64,000 nucleotides of DNA from Mytilus edulis (taxonomy: Eukaryota > Mollusca > Bivalvia > Mytilida > Mytilidae), in assembly GCF_963676685.1 (NCBI RefSeq), contig NC_092354.1, positions 68,994,178 to 69,058,177 of the forward strand. Direction: 5' to 3'. The notes beneath the pieces are model-generated. The model was not told where the DNA came from and made no database searches. It saw only the letters and a list, made by a program, of their open reading frames with translations. Both the position numbers and the translations under genes were made by a program. This document shows positions 1 to 10,143 of the stretch, in pieces (position 1 is the stretch's first letter; each line of letters starts with the position of its first letter).

Positions 1-426
1 TCACTCATTGGTGGCCAGGGAACTTTTATGATTCCAATAGAGAATGTTGATCATTTAGAAAATAAAAACTCGTCAAATCCATTGACAGTTCAATTGGTAT
101 CACCTGCACAACAGACAGTTGAACAAGCAAAAACCGAACTCCAGGTTTTGAAGAAGGCTATTAAACGAAAAGCTTCACCGCAACCTCTCAGTTTAACTAA
201 AAAACGTCGAACGGTAAAGACCTCACGAGCTTTGCAAAAGAGAAAATCAAGATCTAAAACACTAAAGAAGACATTCACTCATAGAAGAATTAAAAAATCT
301 TTTAAGAAGATAAGAAAGATAAAAAAATCAACAAAGAAGATACGAAAGATTAAGAAATCAAAGGGGAAAAAATTAACTACTAAAACATTTAAGGACATCT
401 TCGAAAATAATTATGGCAGCATTTAA
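1..426 (+). CDS. Lys/Arg-rich basic protein of Polinton-like element, 5' partial
   Basis: The frame is open from base 1, so the true start may lie before the window; the first ATG is at 28. The last ~85 residues are extremely basic, with runs such as KKIRKIKKS repeated, ending in a less basic tail. I infer a DNA-condensing core or minor virion protein, because it sits directly before the capsid gene and its end overlaps that gene's start by 14 nt. The composition alone would also fit a nucleolar-type basic tail. I do not recognise a specific family, and no catalytic motif is present. Confidence 0.5.
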   Translation, partial: SLIGGQGTFMIPIENVDHLENKNSSNPLTVQLVSPAQQTVEQAKTELQVLKKAIKRKASPQPLSLTKKRRTVKTSRALQKRKSRSKTLKKTFTHRRIKKSFKKIRKIKKSTKKIRKIKKSKGKKLTTKTFKDIFENNYGSI

Positions 427-1737
427 TGTAGCGGACTTTCACGAAGCGCAACCTAGTGGGTTAAGTTTATTCAGCTTACCACCATACCAGTCAGCAGTAG
501 AACGCATGTATTTTCAGGAAGTTCGTTCAAACTCCCAATTGACGGGAAATATTATAGATATGGAGATTACAGGAAAACATGGTATGGAATATGTAGACCT
601 TAAACGATCAAAGCTTTATGTTAAGGCTAAACTTGTAAAAGGCGATGGCAGCAATTTAACTGAAAACGAATATGTAGGACCAATAAATTTGTTTCTGCAA
701 TCAATGTTTTCAAAAGTGGAAGTTGCAATGCAAGGCAAGCTAGTTTCATCTACAACTAACCATTATCCCTATAAAGCTATGATTCAGACATTATTGTCGT
801 ATGGTAGCGAATCAAAAACCTCCCAACTGACATCTCAATTCTGGATAAAAGACGTAGCAGGACACTTGGATGACAACGATGTTAATGGAGGATCTAATAG
901 TTCCTCAATACCCGCGCCCGTTATTTTGCTCAATCAAAAACAGGCGACATGGAAGGACCTCTTTGCCATGATCTGTTTCACATGAATCGGTATATTTTGA
1001 ATCAAGTTGCGATTAATGTAAGACTAACCAGAACAAGACCAGAATTTTGCCTCATGACGAACGAGGTAGCCCCAGATTTTAAAGTGATCATCGAAGACAT
1101 CGTTTTGAAAGCTTGCAAAATACAAATCAACCCTGCAGTAATTTATGGTCATGCTGAAATACTTAAATCTGTGAATGCAAAGTACCCATTCATCAAAACA
1201 GAAGTGAAGCAAATCACTGTAGCAGCAGGGACAGTAAATTTTGCCCAAGACCAACTATTTCAAAACATTAGACCAAACAGAGTAGTGGTTGGATTTGTCA
1301 ATGCTCTAGCCGCTGCTGGTGATTATACGAAAAATCCATTTAATTTCCAGCATTTTAATTTAAATCAAATCGGAGTATTTGTTGATAACATACCAGTATC
1401 TGGGAATTTAATGAGACTGAATTTTGATACTAGCAGTGGTCGTACCATTGTTCCAGCCTTCAATAGCATGTTTGAAGTAACGGATAAATGGGCATGTGAT
1501 TCAGGTAACCAGTTAAACAGAAACGATTTCGCTGGAGGGTATGCACTGTATTGTTTTGAGATCGAGCCAAATTTTGGGGATGATGGGTCATATTTACACT
1601 TACTTAAACAAGGAAACGTTCGTTTAGAAGTTCAGTTCAGTTCAGCACTTCGGGACGCTATAAGCTGTATCGTATATGCTGAATATCCAGGATACTTTGA
1701 AATAAATGCAGCAAGAGATGTAATCTTGGAACGATGA
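413..1737 (+). pseudogene. Polinton-type major capsid protein (F54H12.2-like), frameshifted
   Basis: Two overlapping reading frames (413-985 and 949-1737) carry the N- and C-terminal parts of one protein. They resemble the F54H12.2-like family, the double jelly-roll major capsid protein of Polinton/Maverick elements and adintoviruses. The N-terminal part has LSLFSLPPYQSAVER and the C-terminal part has HDLFHMNRYILNQV, which I recognise from that family. The frame changes near 940-970. The segment between the two conserved blocks looks shorter than usual, so a small deletion is likely (inference). The gene overlaps its neighbours at both ends: the basic ORF by 14 nt and the protease by 4 nt. 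As it stands it cannot make a full capsid protein unless recoded. Confidence 0.8.
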
Positions 1738-2246
1738 ACACCAACCAGTTGCAGTGTGCCATTAATTGCGATAGGGAAATGAAAAACAAAATAATGAAAG
1801 TGTGTGCAGCAGATGAAATACAACAAAAACTTCAAACACCACCCTTTGGATTTATCACAAATACTGACCCACATCAGCTTCCCGGAAGACATTGGGTTGC
1901 ATGCTATGTTGATGAGAACAGTATTTTAGAAATATTTGATTCCTATGGAAACTCACCAGACACACTATCGCCATACATTACACAGTACGTGAACTTGTTT
2001 GAGAGAACGTTATTCAATCACAAGAGACTGCAGAGTTCAGAAACGAAAGTTTGTGGACAATATTGTTTATTCTACTTAATGTGTCGCTGTAGAAATTTTT
2101 CGCCAAAAGAAGTCTTTGACATTTTTAGCGATGATTTTCAAAGGAATGATCAATTTGTATATAATTTTATTGAACAAAGGTTTCACTGTTGCATGCACAA
2201 CACTTCTGTTTGTAATCAAATATGTAAATGTATAAATAAACTATGA
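1734..2246 (+). CDS. Adenovirus-type (Ulp1-like) cysteine protease
   Basis: This 170-residue protein has the layout of the adenain-type maturation protease. His53 lies in GRHWVACYVD, an acidic residue Asp69 in IFDSYG, a Gln at about 100, and the putative nucleophile Cys107 in KVCGQYCLFYL. Such proteases process virion proteins in adenoviruses and are a hallmark gene of Polintons. The start codon overlaps the capsid stop (ATGA arrangement), typical of a compact viral-type block. The length is slightly below the ~200 residues usual for the family. The frame is intact with all catalytic positions present. The C-terminus is Cys-rich (HCCMH, CNQICKC), which is unusual. Confidence 0.82.
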   Translation: MNTNQLQCAINCDREMKNKIMKVCAADEIQQKLQTPPFGFITNTDPHQLPGRHWVACYVDENSILEIFDSYGNSPDTLSPYITQYVNLFERTLFNHKRLQSSETKVCGQYCLFYLMCRCRNFSPKEVFDIFSDDFQRNDQFVYNFIEQRFHCCMHNTSVCNQICKCINKL

Positions 2247-2288
2247 TATACTCCATGCTTTTTAGTTGTTGTTGTTTTTGTCATAAAT

Positions 2289-3008
2289 ATGTCAGAATAT
2301 CCATTTGTTTTCATTCTACAAAGTGATCACGACATGGATACATGGTGGGAAAAAGAAAGTTTATTGAAATTTGAATCTCCAACATCTATTTTCATAGCCG
2401 CCCCCAGCGGATCAGGAAAAACTGTTTTCACAAAGAACATTTTAAAACACGCTAATAGAATGTTTAAGAGTCCTATCTCTAAAATATTCTTTTGTTATTC
2501 TATGTGGCAAAAAATATACGATGAAATGGAAAATGAAATAGCAGACATTCAGTTTTACAAGGGTCTACCTACGATGGATATATTAAACGAATGGGGTGCT
2601 GTTGAGGGACATAAAATAATTGTTTTTGATGACCTCATGATGCAAGGAGTAGAATCAGAGGAATTGGTGCAACTCATGTGCGTTGGTAGTCACCATGCAA
2701 ACATAACGATTATATTTCTAATTCAAAATATTTTTCAAAAAGGAAAATCAATGAGAACGGCATCTTTAAACTGTCATTATTTCATTCTATTTCAAAACAG
2801 AAGAGATATGCTACAAATACAAACTCTTGGTAGACAAATATTTCCCGGTAGAACAAAGTTTTTTATGGATGCTTACCAGAAATCAATTTCCAAATCCTAT
2901 GGATATTTAGTTGTTGATATTAATCCTCACTCCGACAAATCTTATCAGTTGCGCACAGACATTCTTCCCGATCAGGACACAATTATCTACCAACCTGAAA
3001 ATGAATAA
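2289..3008 (+). CDS. FtsK/HerA-type genome-packaging ATPase
   Basis: A 239-residue P-loop ATPase. Walker A is APSGSGKT at residues 38-45 and Walker B is IIVFDDL at about 110-116. A later segment, HHANITIIFLIQNIFQKGK, fits the sensor region of A32-like DNA-packaging ATPases of Polintons and large DNA viruses. It would pump DNA into capsids; the neighbouring capsid and protease genes support this. The frame is intact. A 42-nt gap separates it from the protease, and its end overlaps the next small ORF by 8 nt. The length is normal for the Polinton version. Confidence 0.85.
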   Translation: MSEYPFVFILQSDHDMDTWWEKESLLKFESPTSIFIAAPSGSGKTVFTKNILKHANRMFKSPISKIFFCYSMWQKIYDEMENEIADIQFYKGLPTMDILNEWGAVEGHKIIVFDDLMMQGVESEELVQLMCVGSHHANITIIFLIQNIFQKGKSMRTASLNCHYFILFQNRRDMLQIQTLGRQIFPGRTKFFMDAYQKSISKSYGYLVVDINPHSDKSYQLRTDILPDQDTIIYQPENE

Positions 3009-3348
3009 ATTGGAACGTCAATCATTCATACAATTTCTTTTGATTTGTTCTACAGAGCAAATAACATACATATTGAAAACTCTAACGACAAATCAGCTCC
3101 AAGTTATTTTAGAAATCTTATATAATGTGATAAAGGGTGTTTGTCCCATTTCAAAAAAGAATAAAACTGCATTGATGCAGCGAAAACGACTCATTCGAGA
3201 AGTACTACGTCCTGACCTAACATTAAATCAAAGACGACGTCAATTACAGAAATTAAAAAAAGAATTACCTATTTTCTTGGAGGCTTGCATACATTATGGC
3301 TCGCGAGTTAATGTTAGTTCCAAAACTAAAATATCAACAATTGATTAA
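3001..3348 (+). CDS. Small basic protein of Polinton-like element
   Basis: The start at 3001 is the first ATG after the ATPase core and overlaps that gene by 8 nt. The ~115-residue product has a Leu/Ile-rich, probably helical N-terminal half and a basic segment rich in Arg and Lys (RQRRRQ-like region around residues 75-85). Small basic genes of this type commonly follow the ATPase in such elements and are proposed minor virion proteins. I cannot name the family with confidence. The intact frame and overlapping layout argue that it is real. Confidence 0.5.
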   Translation: MNKLERQSFIQFLLICSTEQITYILKTLTTNQLQVILEILYNVIKGVCPISKKNKTALMQRKRLIREVLRPDLTLNQRRRQLQKLKKELPIFLEACIHYGSRVNVSSKTKISTID

Positions 3349-3586
3349 CAATGTAAAAACAAAGGATGAGACGTTAAATTACACACATTCTAAAAGAGAA
3401 GAGGATGGAAAAGATGATATACAAAATAAGATTCCATTGCACAAAAATGAAGAGTACACTGTGAATAAAAAAAGCGATGAATCATATGTGCGAATGAAAC
3501 CGAAGACTTTTTTGAAATCGAAAAAGAATGAAGTGAAAAAGGAGTTCCGATCACAAAAAAAAACATTTAAAAACAAAAGACAGTAA
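3296..3586 (+). CDS. Small Lys-rich protein starting MARELMLVPK
   Basis: A 96-residue, strongly basic and hydrophilic protein. It overlaps the previous ORF by 53 nt in another frame. The opening MARELMLVPKLKY looks like one I have seen in mollusc Polinton-type genes, but I cannot attach a function to it. The C-terminal 40 residues are mostly Lys, Arg, Glu and Ser, as in DNA-associated virion proteins. Related proteins may be longer, so a truncation is possible. A possible poly(A) signal follows at 3663. Confidence 0.42.
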   Translation: MARELMLVPKLKYQQLINNVKTKDETLNYTHSKREEDGKDDIQNKIPLHKNEEYTVNKKSDESYVRMKPKTFLKSKKNEVKKEFRSQKKTFKNKRQ

Positions 3587-3662
3587 CAAATTGAAATGGA
3601 TTTCATTTAAGATTTGAATTGTTAATATATAGCTTGAACATTGATATTATCTGATTAAAAAC

Positions 3663-3668
3663 AATAAA
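3663..3668 (+). promoter_or_regulatory. Possible poly(A) signal AATAAA after the virion gene block
   Basis: AATAAA lies 77 nt after the last small ORF and before the polymerase gene, where a transcript of the 1-3586 block could end. Position only; no downstream GU-rich element was assessed. Confidence 0.3.
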
Positions 3669-3887
3669 TTTTTTTGTGTTATTGTTCTTTATCGTATTAA
3701 TTGTTATTTCATTGTTTAAATGCAAACAAGAACAAAGACTACTAGCTGAAGTGACTTCTTTAAAACCATTTAAAAATGAACATTCCTTTTAAGATTGCAT
3801 CAAATAAACTCACCAATCACACAAGTTATAAGAAAATTCCACGAAGTCAACTATAAAAGTTTAAAACCTCAAACAGCTACTCATTTT

Positions 3888-4953
3888 ATGATGGATACAT
3901 CGGTGCAAGCACATCATTTTTTTGAATGTCTCACACAAAAGTATCCACCTGGCAGTGAACCATTGGAATCTGAAATTAGAAATTTGAAAAGAAAATTGAA
4001 TCATGAAGAATTCAGTGACTGTGATGAGGATGAACTGGTTAGAGAAGTTGAAAATGTTGAACAAACTCACAGTAAAAAGCTGAAATTGAAACATGAATGT
4101 GACATTTGTGGAAAAATATTTCAACAAATTCACAACAAAATCCAACATATGAAAGCACATTGTATATCATTTAAATGTGACAAATGTGAAAAGTCATTTT
4201 CGCGCAAAAGTTATAGAAAGAAACACCAAAAAGGGTGTGAGGGAGGTGTTACAACAAAAACATCCTCCAAATTGAAATGTAAACACTGTGGAATAATATG
4301 TTACACTTATGATTTATTGTTTCAACATGTGATAAAAATGCATCCGTTGAATAATGAAGAAAACAATCAAACGTTGCAACAGGGGGGAAATGTCTCAACG
4401 ATAACAAATGACTTAGCAAAGGAACCATTAAAAACTTCCGATGATGATCCCTCCAAAGTAGTTAAAAAGAGAAAACAATTGAAACGCATTCGAAAAGGTG
4501 CTTTAAATGATCTGGTGAACAAGATTGATATAATCCCAGAAGAAGCAGAGAAATATGATCTTTTGCATTTTTTTTCGAACATGAAATTGGAAGTTGAACA
4601 AGAATTAAATATGAGACGAAAAAAAGTTCATGACATTAAATGGTATTTGAATGTGAGGGTGGATATGGTGCGAAATATTGAGGATGGAACTAAAGAAAAA
4701 GCAACACCGCATTTTCGTAGTAAAACTTACACCTCCCTGGAAAATGATGATAATGATCACAACCTGAACGAAGCGTTTCAAAAAATGAATGGATCCTTGG
4801 AAGAATTTATACACAAAGGATCCAATTGGATTGTTAACAAAGTTCTAGGTCTGGAGGTTAATACTGTAAAATACTCACCGATTTCGGGATCCAGTTACAT
4901 GAAATTACCTTCAAAGTTGTACTCCTCTCTTTCAATAATAAACATCAACAAGA
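3888..4953 (+). pseudogene. Polinton DNA polymerase B, N-terminal part with C2H2 zinc fingers (interrupted)
   Basis: The frame is open from about 3795, but the first ATG is at 3888. The segment has three C2H2-type fingers: CDIC...H, CDKC...H...C and CKHC...H...H, spanning roughly 75-155 residues after the ATG. These are followed by a conserved region (DLLHFF, KWYLNVRVDMVR, PHFRSKTY, GSSYMKLP) that I know as the N-terminal region of mollusc and cnidarian protein-primed PolB proteins. The frame runs into an inserted repeat at about 4954 and meets a stop at 4968. The continuation resumes in frame context at about 6857. The split makes the polymerase gene non-functional unless the insert is removed from the RNA. 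Confidence 0.75.
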
Positions 4954-5094
4954 GGCTCTCAAGAGCCTGAATCGCTCACCTGAATTTTTTTGGTTTAATC
5001 TCTCATCAATGATTATTTTGGCTTTTCAATTTATTTAAATGTTCTTTGAATCGTCCTATTTTCTTCAAAAGCAAAAAAAAATCATTTTCTCCTA

Positions 5095-6750
5095 TGTTCT
5101 ATTTTAGCCATAGGAGCTATGTTTCTTGACATACAAGGAAATGAAATATAAAATTTATACTAGATACTCTGAAACTCTGAAACTCATTTAGCCTAAGTTT
5201 GGCTGAAATTGATACAGCAGTTTCATAAGAGAAGATTTTTTAAAGTAAGTCAACATGATGAACAAATTGTGAAAAAAGTCTTTAAAGGGCAATAACTCCT
5301 AAAGAGGTCAATTGACAATTTTGGTCAAATTGACTTATTTGTAGATCTTACTTTGCTGATCATATTTGCTGTTTACAGTTTATCTTTATCTATAATAATA
5401 TTCAAGATAATGACCAAAAACTGCAAAATTTCCTTAAAATTACCAATTAAGTGGCAGCAACCCAACAATTGGATGTTTGATTCATCTGAAAATTTCAGGG
5501 CTGATAGATATTGACCTAATGAACATTTTTACTCCTTGTCAGATTTGCTCTTAATGCTTTCGTTTTTGAGATATAAGCCAAAAACTGCATTTGACCCCTA
5601 TGTTCTATTTTAAGTAATGGCGGCCATGTTTTTTGACGGATCAAAAATCAAAGCACACACTTTGTGCAGGATAATCTAAGGAACAACCATGCTAAGTTTT
5701 AACCAAATCCATTCAGTAGTTTCAGAGGAGAAGATTTTTTAAAGTTAGCAAATATGATGAACAAATTGTGAAAAATTGTCATTAAAGGACAATAACCCCT
5801 TAAGGGGTCAATTGACAATTTTGGTCATATTAACTTATTTGTAGATCTTACTTTGCTGATCTTTTTTGCTGTTTACAGTTTAGCTTTATCTATAATAATA
5901 TTCAAGATAATGACCAAAAACTGCAAAATTTCCTTAAAATTACCAATTAAGTGGCAGCAACCCAACAATGGTTTGTTTGATTCATCTGACAATTTCAGGG
6001 CTGATAGATCTTGACCTAATGAACATTTTTACTCCATGTCAGATTTGCTCTAAATGCTTTTGTTTTTGAGATATAAGCCAAAAACTGCATTTGACCCCTA
6101 TGTTCTATTTTAAGTAACGTCAGCCATGTTTTTTGACGGATCAAAAATCAAAGCACACACTTTGTGCAGGATAATCTAAGGAACAATCATGCTAAGTTTT
6201 AACCAAATCCATTCAGTAGTTTCAGAGGAGAAGATTTTTTAAAGTTAGCAAATATGATGAACAAATTGTGAAAAATTGTCATTAAAGGACAATAACCCCT
6301 TAAGGGGTCAATTGACAATTTTGGTCATATTAACTTATTTGTAGATCTTACTTTGCTGATCTTTTTTGCTGTTTACAGTTTATCTTTATCTATAATAATA
6401 TTCAAGATAATGACCAAAAACTGCAAAATTTCCTTAAAATTACCAATTAAGTGGCAGCAACCCAACAATGGTTTGTTTGATTCATCTGAAAATTTCAGGG
6501 CTGATAGATCTTGACCTAATGAACATTTTTACCCCATGTCAGATTTGCTCTAAATGCTTTCGTTTTTGAGATATAAGCCAAAAACTGCATTTGACCCCTA
6601 TGTTCTATTTTAAGTAACGGCGGCCATGTTTTTTGACGGATCAAAAATCGAAGCGCACATTTTGTGCAGGATATACTAAGGAACAATCATGTTAAGTTTC
6701 ATTCAAATCCATTCAGTAGTTTCAGAGGAGAAGATGTTTGAAAAATTGTT
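5095..6750 (+). repeat. 500-bp tandem repeats inside the inserted element
   Basis: The same landmarks recur at a 500-bp spacing: TTAAAGG(A/G)CAATAAC starts at 5281, 5781 and 6281, and TGTTCTATTTTA recurs near 5096, 5601, 6101 and 6601. The second and third units are nearly identical, so they expanded more recently than the first. Confidence 0.9.
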
Positions 6751-6751
6751 A

Positions 6752-6760
6752 ACGACGACA

Positions 6761-6791
<31 letters not shown>

Positions 6792-6804
6792 TCGACGACG
6801 ACGG
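6752..6804 (+). repeat. GAC trinucleotide microsatellite
   Basis: About 50 bp of GAC/ACG repeats near the 3' end of the inserted element. Related elements often carry this tract beside the terminal hairpin; the 46-kb copy has only a degenerate form (GGCGTCCGTCGCCG). Confidence 0.9.
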
Positions 6805-6856
6805 ACGCCAAGTGATGAGAAAAGCTCACATGGCCTTTTAGGCCAGGTGAGCTAAA

Positions 6857-9554
6857 AATGAAGATAGAAAATGTTTCTTGTGGAGTGTATTAGCTGCACT
6901 ACATCCTGCAGAAAGGAATCCCGACCGTGTTTCTCATTACATGAAGTATGAGGATTCCCTGAATTTGACTGGAATCGACTTCCCTGTTTCTCTTTCCAAA
7001 GTGGAGAAATTTGAAAAACAAAATAACTTATCCATTAACGTGTTTGGATGGGAAGATGGGGTAATTTTCCCATTATACATGACTAAAATGTCAAATGGCT
7101 CTAATGAAATTGACTTGCTGTATTTGTCCAATGATGAAAACTCTCATTACTGTTGGATTAAAAATCTGAGTCGTTTCCTAGGACATACACATAATAAATC
7201 CCACACAAAACTGCACTACTGTCATCGATGTCTCCACGGATTTATACGTCAAGACCTGCTAGATGCTCATCGACCTTATTGTGAACGATTCGACTTTCAA
7301 AAAGTACAATACCCCAAAGAGGGTGAAGATGATATTTTAAAATTTAAGGATTACCACAAAACAATGAAAGTTCCGTTTGTCATATATGCCGATTTTGAGG
7401 CATTGGCATGTAAACTAGATACATGCTCACCCAGTCCAAATTCTGCTTCAACAACTCATCACACAAAATTTGAAGCATGCAGTTATGCATATCAGGTTGT
7501 TTGTACAAACGCGAATTATTCCAAAGCACCAGTCATCTATAGAGGGGAAAACGTCGTCGAACAATTTTTTGAGAGCATGTTTCAAGAGGAAGATTACATA
7601 GGAAATATATTAGCAGATGCTGAACCCTTAATCATGAGTACCAACACTGAAAATAAATTCAAAAATGCAACAAATTGTTATGTATGTGGTACATTGTTCT
7701 CGAAAACATCGGGTAAAGTGAGGGATCACTCGCATATTGGAGTGAGTGAGTTTGGTGTTAATATGAACTCCCCAAACTATAGTAATTTTAGAGGGGCTTC
7801 GTGTAATTCTTGCAATCTGAGTTTGAAAAATCCTTCATTTATTCCCATCTTTTTTCACAACTTTCGAGGATTTGATTCACATTTATTGATTGAAGCAGCA
7901 GGAAAGTTTAAAGACAAGAGAATCAAATGCATTCCCAACAACATGGAGAAATACATTTCCTTCTCAGTTGGAAATTTGAGATTCTTAGATTCCTATCAAT
8001 TTATGTCTGAAAGTTTAGAACGCTTGGTAGAGAACTTAGCAATTGATGGGTTAACTCATTTCCATCACTTTCGAAAAGCGTTTCCATCTGAAGAGGTTGC
8101 AAAATTACTTTTGCGAAAAAATGTTTACTGCTATGATTATGTGACAATCCATGACAAATTTCAAGAAACTTCCCTACCGCCTAAAGAAGCTTTCTATAAT
8201 CGTTTAAAGAGAGAAGACATTTCCGAGCAAGATTATCGCCACGCACTGAAGGTGTGGGATACATTCAGCATGTCAAATCTTGGAAGCTATCATGATTTGT
8301 ACCTTTTGACTGATGTAGTGTTACTTACTGACGTATTTGAGCGATTTAGAAATATGACTACTGATTATTATGGATTAGATGCAAGTCATTTTTTTACAGC
8401 ACCAGGGCTTGCATGGGAAGCAGCATTGAAAATGACGGGTGTAAATTTAGAATTGTTGACAAGTCCTGATATGTACAATTTTTTCGAGCTTGGCTGTAGA
8501 GGGGGGATAAGCATGATATCAAAACAATATGCAAGAGCCAACAACAAATATATAGATGGATATGATGATGCGAAACAAAATTCATATATAATGTATTATG
8601 ATGCTAATAACCTCTATGGTTGGGCAATGTCACAACCTCTACCAACAGGGTTAATGTGTTGGCTAGATGAAGATGAAACTAAAAGTTTCAATTTGCAAAA
8701 CATTTCGCCAGATGCAGATAAAGGGTACATGTTGGAGGTAGACCTGGAATATCCCCATGACTTACACGACTTGCATAACTCCTATCCACTAGCACCCTCA
8801 CATAAAAATGTACAGGATAATGAACTTTCAAGCTATAGCAAATTTCTGTACCGAGATCTATATGGAGAACACAGAAAACGACCAAACACCACCAAATTGA
8901 TACCAACACTAGAAAATAAGAAAAATTATATCACACATTACCGTAATTTACAACTGTATACAAACTTGGGAATGAAAATTACTAAAGTCCATAGAATATT
9001 GGAATTTCACCAGTCTCCTTGGTTGGCTACTTATATTCAATTCAACACAAGCAGAAGGCAGGAGGCAAGGAATGACTTTGAAAAAAATTTCTTCAAATTA
9101 ATGTGTAATTCCGTCTTTGGAAAAACAATGGAGAACTTGCGAAATAGAGTAAACATAAAACTTGTAAACAACGAATCCAGCCTTAAAAAGTGTGTTTCCC
9201 GGCCTTCCTTTGAGAGATTTCAAATCTTCAATGAAGATTTGGTGGGTGTTGAGAACAAACACATTAATCTTTTACTAAACAAACCTGTTTATGTAGGAAG
9301 TGTCATTTTAGAACTTTCAAAAATCATCATGTATGATTTTCATTACAACGTTATGCAAGAGAAATATGGTGGGAACCTAAATCTTCTTTTCACTGATACG
9401 GATAGTCTGTGCTATGAAATATATACAGATGACGTATATGATGATATGAACAGTTTCTTGAACTACTTTGATACATCAAATTATCAACCAAGTGACCAAT
9501 TGCATTCCACTATATACAAAAGAGTGCCCGGAAAAATGAAAGATGAAATGGCTG
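6857..9554 (+). pseudogene. Polinton DNA polymerase B, exonuclease and polymerase domains
   Basis: The frame resumes right after the insert at 6857. Visible motifs, by approximate residue after 6878: a Cys/His cluster CHRCLHGF (114); Exo I YADFEA (170); an HNH/endonuclease VII-like patch DHSHIG...CNSCN (282-312); Exo II HNFRGFDSH (327); Exo III YLLTDVVLL (472); polymerase motif A YDANNLYGWAM (574); motif B NSVFGKTMEN (743); motif C FTDTDSL (838). All expected catalytic acids are present. It is a protein-primed family B polymerase, the replication enzyme of Polintons. The coding sequence ends at a canonical splice donor (G|GTAAAT) at 9554/9555. Without splicing, a stop follows at 9571. Confidence 0.88.
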
Positions 9555-9729
9555 GTAAATATTTCTTTTAAGTATCAAATTTTTATTTCTAGACTATTGC
9601 TATTATACAATAAATTCATATTAAACATTTCCTTAAACATTTGCAACTCCTTTGATTTCATATAAAAATTCTAAGAACAGTGTATTGTTTGTTACTATGT
9701 TATTAATATGAATGTTTTGGTAATTTTAG
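9555..9729 (+). other. 175-nt intron in the PolB gene
   Basis: The donor GTAAAT and acceptor ATTTTAG flank a non-coding, AT-rich 175-nt stretch. Splicing joins the codons in phase 1 and continues the conserved C-terminal region at 9730. The same acceptor position is kept in the decayed copy at 25,029, which also has a CAG just before the homologous exon. This makes an intron likelier than a random insertion. Confidence 0.72.
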
Positions 9730-10091
9730 GAGTTCCAATCAAAGAATTTATAGGTTTGCGTCCAAAGATGTATAGTCTAATATATGACATTAAGAATGGT
9801 GGAGAGTTATTAGAAAAGGAAAAGCGGACTGCAAAGGGGGTTGCTAAATGTGCTATTGATAAACAAATACGACATATTAATTATAAACAATGCCTAGTTG
9901 ATAACAAGATGACAATAAATGATATGGATTTAATACGAAGTGAAAATCATACTTTATACATTAATAATGTTCGAAAAGTTGGTTTATGTAACTTTGATGA
10001 TAAAAGGTTTTGGAAAAACTCAATTAACAGTTATTCATATGGACATTTTAGAATACCAAATGTAAACAAATGTTGTTCGATCTATTGTTAA
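9730..10091 (+). pseudogene. DNA polymerase B, C-terminal exon
   Basis: About 120 residues matching the C-terminal end of mollusc-type PolB (KEFIGLRPKMYSLIYD, KRTAKGVAKCAIDKQIRH, NHTLYINNVRKVGLC). The exon is itself intact, but the gene is split upstream by the 4,954-6,853 insert. A poly(A) signal follows at 10,102. Two further decayed copies of this exon occur at 25,029 and 55,391. Confidence 0.82.
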
Positions 10092-10101
10092 AACATTTAT
10101 A

Positions 10102-10107
10102 AATAAA
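10102..10107 (+). promoter_or_regulatory. Poly(A) signal AATAAA of PolB
   Basis: AATAAA 11 nt after the PolB stop codon, in the short gap before the convergent PC4-like gene. Confidence 0.5.
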
Positions 10108-10143
10108 AAGTATATTGTCTATACGTCTTTTGTCGCCTATATT

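Larger units (their letters stand above)
4954..6853 (+). mobile_element. 1.9-kb repeat element inserted in the PolB gene
   Basis: The insert begins with a short palindrome (AGGCTCTCAAGAGCCT) followed by CGCTCACCTG. It ends with a hairpin (GCTCAC...GGCC...GGTGAGC) at about 6824-6852. It has no coding capacity, contains 500-bp tandem units and a GAC microsatellite, and is flanked by the two halves of PolB. A related copy in reverse orientation lies at 45,907-46,605. It is a non-autonomous element; the hairpin end would suit a MITE or Helitron-like type, but the class is not established. The exact borders are good to a few bases only. Confidence 0.75.

Noticed and set aside
1024-1254. Minus-strand frame in the capsid gene
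   Set aside because: It is antisense to conserved capsid sequence, with no motif of its own.
9708-9729. Separate small gene starting at ATG 9708
   Set aside because: The conserved PolB C-terminal region starts at 9730 right after an acceptor, so the upstream residues are intron.
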